DNA of 9,262 nt, taken from Planctomycetia bacterium. Its GTDB lineage: Bacteria > Planctomycetota > Planctomycetia > Pirellulales > UBA1268. A program made the position numbers and the translations under genes. Position 1 is the first letter of the stretch. Every line of letters begins with the position of its first letter. Below, piece after piece: positions 6,122-9,262 of this stretch. The stretch spans positions 1-9,262 of the forward strand of contig RFUD01000062.1 of assembly GCA_009923125.1 (NCBI GenBank). Direction: 5' to 3'. Under the pieces are notes generated by a model. It saw only the letters and a list, made by a program, of their open reading frames with translations. It did no database searches and was not told where the DNA came from.

Positions 6122-6172
6122 TGTGGGGCGACCGTCCCGGTCGCCGATGGCAAGCGGGACGCTTGCCCCACA
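6122..6172. repeat. three-way-junction palindromic element between convergent genes
   Basis: This 51-base element fills the 55-bp gap between the cyclophilin and protease stop codons. An outer stem pairs TGTGGG (6122-6127) with CCCACA (6167-6172). It encloses two perfect 7-bp hairpins with 3-base loops: GCGACCG-TCC-CGGTCGC (6128-6144) and GCAAGCG-GGA-CGCTTGC (6150-6166), separated by CGATG. The two loops, TCC and GGA, are complementary, and the match extends to GTCCC/GGGAC. It ends directly at the protease stop codon. It could act as a bidirectional terminator or mRNA 3'-end stabiliser, or be a copy of a REP-like dispersed repeat. I believe planctomycete genomes contain similar GC-rich palindromes, but cannot check that here. 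Confidence 0.72.
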
Positions 6173-7213
6173 TCACGAGACGTGAGGTGAGTGTCTCACG
6201 CGGCCGCCGATGATCGTGCGCAGCCCGAGGAACACGAGGGCCAGGCCGCCCGCGGTGGTGAGCATCGCCTGTCCGTGGGTGCGCACGTCGAGCAGTTCCT
6301 CGAGCGACGGCTCGACCGGCGAGTGGCCTGCGGGCGGCTGCGGCTCCGCGACGTGGGCCGACCGCTGGATCAGGTCGGCGTCGATCGCCGAGGCCAGCCG
6401 GGCCGGCGGGGCGGGCGTGCCGAGGCTGCGTTCGATCGCCGGCTCGGCGGAAAACTCGGCGATCGGCAGCGACTGGAAGCCGGTCGAGCCGACCTCCGCG
6501 AGGAAGGTCCGCAGTCGCGTGGTGCAGCTCCCGATCGTGCGGCCGTCGTTCTGGCCGAACAGCAGGCCGGCGAGCTCGCCGCGGCTGTTGAGGATCGGCC
6601 CGCCCGAATCCCCCTGGCGGGCCGTCGCCTGGAGCTCCACGAACTCCAGCGGATACCCCGAGCCCGGCGACAGATACTGCGTGCAGGGCCCCGTCTCCGT
6701 GCGGAACGGGCCACGGCCATAGCCGGCGATCGTCAGCGGTTCGCCAGGCTGGGGCCTGTCGGCGGCCAGCGGCAGCGGCGTCGCATGCGGCTTCCAGACG
6801 ACGACGGCGGCCAGATCCCAGGGCTCGTCCCAGCGCACGACCGTCCCGGCGGACTGGAAGCCGTCGGGAAACTGCACGAGCACGCCGGAGCGACTGTCGC
6901 GGATGACGTGCCAGTTGGTGAGCACGAGACCCTGCGTCCGATTCACATCCACGAGCACGCCCGAGCCCATCGACGTGCCGGAGTTCTCGGGGGCGATGAT
7001 CCTGACGACCGCCGGGTGCGGCGTCTGCCCGGTGCCGATGTAGTCGGCGAACGCCTCCGGCGACCATTTGCCGGGCGTGGTGGCGGGCGCAGCAGCCTGG
7101 CCGAAGCCCCAGCCCCACGCGGCCAGCCCCTGGGCCGGGGCTTGGGCCCGGGTCTGGGCCGCGTGGCTCGCGAGGAGTGTCGCCAGGAGGACCGTACAGC
7201 ACGTGCGTCGCAT
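6173..7213 (-). CDS. membrane-anchored trypsin-like serine protease
   Basis: This 346-residue protein of the trypsin-like (chymotrypsin-fold) serine protease type is probably exported and held at the membrane. A signal peptide (MRRTCCTVLLATLLASHAAQ, likely cleaved after TRAQA near 25) precedes the protease domain (about 65-240). The triad reads H102 in LTNWHVI, D133 in PWDLAAVVV and S203 in QGDSGGPI. C177 and C230 could form a disulfide. A Pro-rich linker (about 260-305) leads to a hydrophobic segment (about 317-337, MLTTAGGLALVFLGLRTIIGG) and a short basic tail. No PDZ domain is seen, so it is not a typical HtrA/DegP. The start at 7213 is fixed by the signal peptide and by AGGAGA at 7221-7226 with a 7-nt spacer. 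The frame stays open to 7651, but that extension runs through the small upstream gene and the palindrome cluster. Substrate is unknown. Confidence 0.93.
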   Translation of the reverse strand: MRRTCCTVLLATLLASHAAQTRAQAPAQGLAAWGWGFGQAAAPATTPGKWSPEAFADYIGTGQTPHPAVVRIIAPENSGTSMGSGVLVDVNRTQGLVLTNWHVIRDSRSGVLVQFPDGFQSAGTVVRWDEPWDLAAVVVWKPHATPLPLAADRPQPGEPLTIAGYGRGPFRTETGPCTQYLSPGSGYPLEFVELQATARQGDSGGPILNSRGELAGLLFGQNDGRTIGSCTTRLRTFLAEVGSTGFQSLPIAEFSAEPAIERSLGTPAPPARLASAIDADLIQRSAHVAEPQPPAGHSPVEPSLEELLDVRTHGQAMLTTAGGLALVFLGLRTIIGGRVRHSPHVS

Positions 7214-7242
7214 GCGTGAGTCTCCTGGTGGGCGGCGGCGGA

Positions 7243-7401
7243 CTAGTGCGGCGTGCCTCGCAGGGCCTGCCGCCGCGTCTCGCGGTCGATGATCCGTCGC
7301 AGGAGTTCGCGGCGCAGCCGCTCGCGTTCCCGGTCGGGAGAGGATGGGATGGGACTGGGGCGGGCCGGCTCGACGAACAGGCTGCTCGAAGGGGTGACCA
7401 T
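7243..7401 (-). CDS. small 52-aa basic protein upstream of the protease
   Basis: I do not recognise this protein. It runs from an ATG at 7401 to a TAG at 7243-7245 and has 52 residues. The first third is Pro/Ser-rich (MVTPSSSLFVEPARPSPIPS). The rest is a predicted charged helix (about 23-48) with Leu/Ile at 29, 33, 34, 37, 38 and 47. Twelve residues are Arg and none is Lys. No signal or membrane segment is visible. It is supported as a gene by AGGAGA at 7409-7414 with a 7-nt spacer, by third codon positions that are about 85% G or C, and by its place 29 nt ahead of the protease start in the same orientation. The protease has the same AGGAGA-7 nt arrangement. It could be a partner or regulator of the protease, or a leader peptide. 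Confidence 0.6.
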   Translation of the reverse strand: MVTPSSSLFVEPARPSPIPSSPDRERERLRRELLRRIIDRETRRQALRGTPH

Positions 7402-7408
7402 GGAAGGG

Positions 7409-7414
7409 TCTCCT
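7409..7414 (-). promoter_or_regulatory. ribosome binding site of the 52-aa gene
   Basis: The minus strand reads AGGAGA followed by 7 bases and the ATG at 7401. The same hexamer and spacing precede the protease start at 7213. The site begins five bases after the perfect hairpin at 7420-7443, so hairpin folding might influence ribosome access. Confidence 0.65.
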
Positions 7415-7419
7415 GTCAG

Positions 7420-7443
7420 GGTGCGAAGCCGGCCCTTCGCACC
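7420..7443. repeat. perfect 9-bp hairpin ahead of the small-gene ribosome binding site
   Basis: On the minus strand GGTGCGAAG pairs perfectly with CTTCGCACC around the 6-base loop GGCCGG. The loop contains the self-complementary GGCC, which would allow loop-loop dimerisation. It lies in the probable 5' leader of the 52-aa gene and the protease, five bases upstream of AGGAGA. No T run follows, so a simple terminator for the upstream threonine ammonia-lyase gene is less likely. It may be a leader regulatory structure or a dispersed palindromic repeat. Confidence 0.65.
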
Positions 7444-7550
7444 AATGACGGGAAATCGGCCGCAACGGCGAGCAGGCTGCAGCGAAAATCAGGGCGGCTG
7501 TGTGACCCGCACGACCCGCAGGGTTTGCGGCTTTGCAGCCGAGTTTGCCG

Positions 7551-7598
7551 CAGGGACGGGCTCCCGCCCTGTCGGTCGACCGGCCTGCAGGCTTGTCG
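7551..7598. repeat. cluster of three adjoining palindromes after the threonine ammonia-lyase stop
   Basis: Three palindromes lie almost end to end. At 7551-7571 CAGGG(A)CGGG pairs with CCCGCCCTG, a 9-bp stem with one bulged A. CGGTCGACCG (7573-7582) and GCCTGCAGGC (7583-7592) are each perfect 10-bp palindromes, and CGAC/GTCG (7577-7580 and 7595-7598) can pair around the last one. The cluster starts at the base next to the lyase stop codon. It shares words such as GGGACG and CGGTCG with the element at 6122-6172. Between it and the hairpin at 7420-7443 no gene is seen. It could act as a 3'-end structure for the lyase mRNA, or be a REP-like repeat. Confidence 0.55.
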
Positions 7599-8810
7599 CT
7601 ACGAGATGGAAAAGCCCTCGGCGGCGAGGCGGGCCGCGAGGGCCGCCACATGCTCGCGATCGGCGGTCTCGACGGTCACGGCGACGCTCGTCGAGAACAC
7701 GTCGGGCCCCGAGAAGGCACGGTCGTGCACGATCTCGCGGACGTTCGCCCCGGCGGCCGCGATCACCGCCGCGAGCCGCGCGATCCCACCCGGTCGGTCG
7801 CTGACGCGCGTGGAAAACCGCCACCGTCGCCCGTCGGCCACGAGGCCGTGGTCGATGACGCGATCGAGCATCGACGTGTCGATATTGCCGCCGCAAAGCA
7901 GGAGCACGACCCGGCGGCCGCGGAGTTCCGCACAGCCGTCGTCGAGCAGGGCGGCCAGCGGGGCCGCGCCGGCCCCCTCGACGACCGTCTTCTCGAGTTC
8001 GAGAAGCCGCAGCACGGCGAGCGCGAGGGCATCTTCGCCCACCGTCACCACCCGATCGACCAGCGGCGCCGCGATCGAGAACGCCCGCTCCCCCACCATC
8101 CCCACCGCGAGGCCGTCGGCGAGCGTCGGTCGGATCGCCACCTGGGTCGGCCGCCCCGCCGCGAGCGACGCGGAGAGGCTTCCCGCCGCCGCCGGCTCCA
8201 CGGCCACGATCCGGATGTCGGGCTTGAGCGCCTTCGCCGCGGTGGCCACGCCGGCGAGGAGGCCGGCGCCGCCGCACGGGATCACCAGCGCGTCGGCGTC
8301 GGGCACGTCTTCCAGGATTTCGAGGCCCATGGTCCCCTGCCCCGCGATCACCCGCGGGTCGTCGAACCCGTGGATCCGCTCGAGCCCCTCGCGGGCGGCG
8401 ATCTCCACCGCCAGTCGCCGCGCGTCTTCGAACGTCTCGCCTTCGAGGACCACCGTGGCGCCGAGCCGCCGGCAGGTGGACACCTTCACCAGCGGTGCGA
8501 ACCGCGGCATGACCACCGTCACGGGAATCCCGAGCAGCCGTCCGTGGTAGGCGAGCCCGAGGGCGTGGTTGCCCGCCGACGCCGCCACCACGCCGCGGCG
8601 GCGCTGGGCCTCGTCGAGCAGCAGCAGGGCGTTGCGGGCCCCGCGTTCCTTGAACGATCCGGTCCGCTGGAGGAGATCGAGCTTGCAGAACACCTCGGCA
8701 CCGGTGAGGTCGGAGAGCGGCACGCTCGGCGGGCAGGGCGAGCGATAAATGCCCGAGCGGATGCGGTCGTGGGCGGCGCGGATGTCGGCGATCGTGAGGG
8801 GGTCGGGCAT
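7599..8810 (-). CDS. ilvA: threonine ammonia-lyase (one-ACT-domain form)
   Basis: This 403-residue PLP enzyme should convert threonine to 2-oxobutanoate and ammonia, the first step toward isoleucine, and may also act on serine. The PLP-binding lysine is K54 in GSFKERGARN. SAGNHA (78-83) binds substrate. The phosphate loop is CGGAGLLAG (179-187), where relatives usually read GGGGL. E278 in VEGAGA is in place. The residue facing the pyridine nitrogen is C306 in LLCGGNID, where threonine deaminases more often have Ser. A C-terminal ACT domain (about 327-403) contains the typical SDRPGGIARLAAVIAAAGAN segment. The length and single ACT domain match the medium form rather than the roughly 500-residue two-ACT biosynthetic form. 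A catabolic or serine-dehydratase role cannot be excluded. It begins 30 nt after the HAD gene and has no clear Shine-Dalgarno, which suggests operon dependence. Confidence 0.93.
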   Translation of the reverse strand: MPDPLTIADIRAAHDRIRSGIYRSPCPPSVPLSDLTGAEVFCKLDLLQRTGSFKERGARNALLLLDEAQRRRGVVAASAGNHALGLAYHGRLLGIPVTVVMPRFAPLVKVSTCRRLGATVVLEGETFEDARRLAVEIAAREGLERIHGFDDPRVIAGQGTMGLEILEDVPDADALVIPCGGAGLLAGVATAAKALKPDIRIVAVEPAAAGSLSASLAAGRPTQVAIRPTLADGLAVGMVGERAFSIAAPLVDRVVTVGEDALALAVLRLLELEKTVVEGAGAAPLAALLDDGCAELRGRRVVLLLCGGNIDTSMLDRVIDHGLVADGRRWRFSTRVSDRPGGIARLAAVIAAAGANVREIVHDRAFSGPDVFSTSVAVTVETADREHVAALAARLAAEGFSIS

Positions 8811-8840
8811 GACGGAAGCGTGCCTAGGCCATGGGGCTGG

Positions 8841-9262
8841 TCAGGTCAGGCGGCGGGGGCGGTGGAACGCCCGGACGTCGATCCAGGTCATGCCGGCCGC
8901 TTCGGCGGCGCGGATGCCGAGGTCGCTGTCCTCCCACACGACGCACCGCTCGGGGCGGGCGGAGAGCCGGCGGGCCGCCTCCAGGAAAGGCTCCGGGTCG
9001 GGCTTGTGCCGGGCGGTGTCCTCGCTCGCCACGAGCGTGTCGAAGGAGTCGGCGATGCCGACGTGCTCGAGGATTTTTCGGCAGACGGCCCGGTAGCCGC
9101 CGGTGACCACCCCCAGCGGGATGCGGCCGCGCGCCCGGCGCACGACGTCCACGACCGGGTCGATCGCCTCGACGTGCTCCAACTGGGCGAGGAACGACGT
9201 CTCCTTCACGTGCACGGCGTGGTCGAGGTCGATCTCCAGTCCGATCTCCGCCGCGAGCGTGG
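8841..9262 (-). CDS. HAD-family phosphatase, C-terminal part (runs off right edge)
   Basis: This is the C-terminal 139 residues of a haloacid-dehalogenase-superfamily hydrolase, a cytoplasmic Mg-dependent phosphatase or phosphomutase. Visible motifs, numbered from the first full codon, are motif II in GVVTGG (T53), motif III K86 in ARHKPDPEPF, and motif IV E110-D-S-D113 in VVWEDSDLGIRAAEAAGM. That pattern is typical of the beta-phosphoglucomutase/phosphoglycolate phosphatase-like subfamily. The nucleophile motif DxDxT and the cap domain lie outside the window. The frame stays open to the edge, so an internal GTG at 9215 is not taken as the start. It ends 30 nt before the threonine ammonia-lyase gene and is probably in its operon. 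Substrate cannot be told from this half. Confidence 0.9.
   Translation of the reverse strand, partial: TLAAEIGLEIDLDHAVHVKETSFLAQLEHVEAIDPVVDVVRRARGRIPLGVVTGGYRAVCRKILEHVGIADSFDTLVASEDTARHKPDPEPFLEAARRLSARPERCVVWEDSDLGIRAAEAAGMTWIDVRAFHRPRRLT

Noticed and set aside
6191..7219. 342-codon plus-strand open frame opposite the protease
   Set aside because: It is an antisense shadow. The protease strand has a signal peptide and an intact His-Asp-Ser triad.
7214..7651. N-terminal extension of the protease reading frame
   Set aside because: It runs through palindromes and the small gene, lacks a ribosome binding site and would bury the signal peptide in the middle of the protein.
7177..8550. 457-codon plus-strand open frame spanning the small gene, the palindromes and the threonine ammonia-lyase gene
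   Set aside because: It crosses two genes and a non-coding repeat region, is Ser/Arg/Ala-rich and has no recognisable domain.
8824..8832. Mini-frame ATG GCC TAG between the HAD gene and the threonine ammonia-lyase gene
   Set aside because: It is two codons long with no sign of attenuator structure, and is probably chance.
1..9262. CRISPR array, phage, insertion sequence, toxin-antitoxin or defence genes
   Set aside because: I saw no regular spaced repeats, transposase or integrase motifs, or defence domains on either strand.

Overview
The window is GC-rich DNA with a planctomycete signature. The left third carries a DUF1592/DUF1587/DUF1595/DUF1588/DUF1585 protein followed by a DUF1552 protein. 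These paralogous families are greatly expanded in Planctomycetes, and this pairing is typical of them. The genus cannot be fixed from the sequence.

Layout, left to right. Positions 1-3844 (minus strand) hold a tight operon: a Sec-exported DUF1592-type protein with one CxxCH motif, then a Tat-exported DUF1552 protein whose ATG lies one base after the preceding stop, then after 29 nt the start of an archease gene that runs off the left edge. Archease is the activator of the RNA ligase RtcB, so rtcB may lie just outside. Positions 3845-4179 are intergenic: a perfect hairpin, a short relic of a tRNA-Glu 5' half, and a terminator-like hairpin. A tRNA-Glu(CTC) gene (4180-4252, minus) follows, with a good promoter at 4278-4305.

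Positions 4370-5545 (minus) encode a Ser/Thr protein kinase with one C-terminal membrane segment. Only 35 bp away and divergent lies a cyclophilin-type peptidyl-prolyl isomerase (5581-6117, plus). The cyclophilin converges on a membrane-anchored trypsin-like serine protease (6173-7213, minus). The gap between these two genes is almost entirely one palindromic element that can fold into a three-way junction with complementary loops. The protease is preceded by a 52-codon gene (7243-7401, minus) with the same Shine-Dalgarno arrangement, and a perfect 9-bp hairpin lies just upstream of that gene.

Positions 7599-9262 (minus) hold a threonine ammonia-lyase of the one-ACT-domain type, preceded by the 3' part of a HAD-family phosphatase gene that runs off the right edge. 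The two are probably co-transcribed. A cluster of three adjoining palindromes follows the lyase stop codon.

Most genes are metabolic, housekeeping or planctomycete-typical. No phage, CRISPR, transposase or defence locus is visible. The least explained material is non-coding (the folded repeats and the tRNA relic), together with the small gene ahead of the protease.
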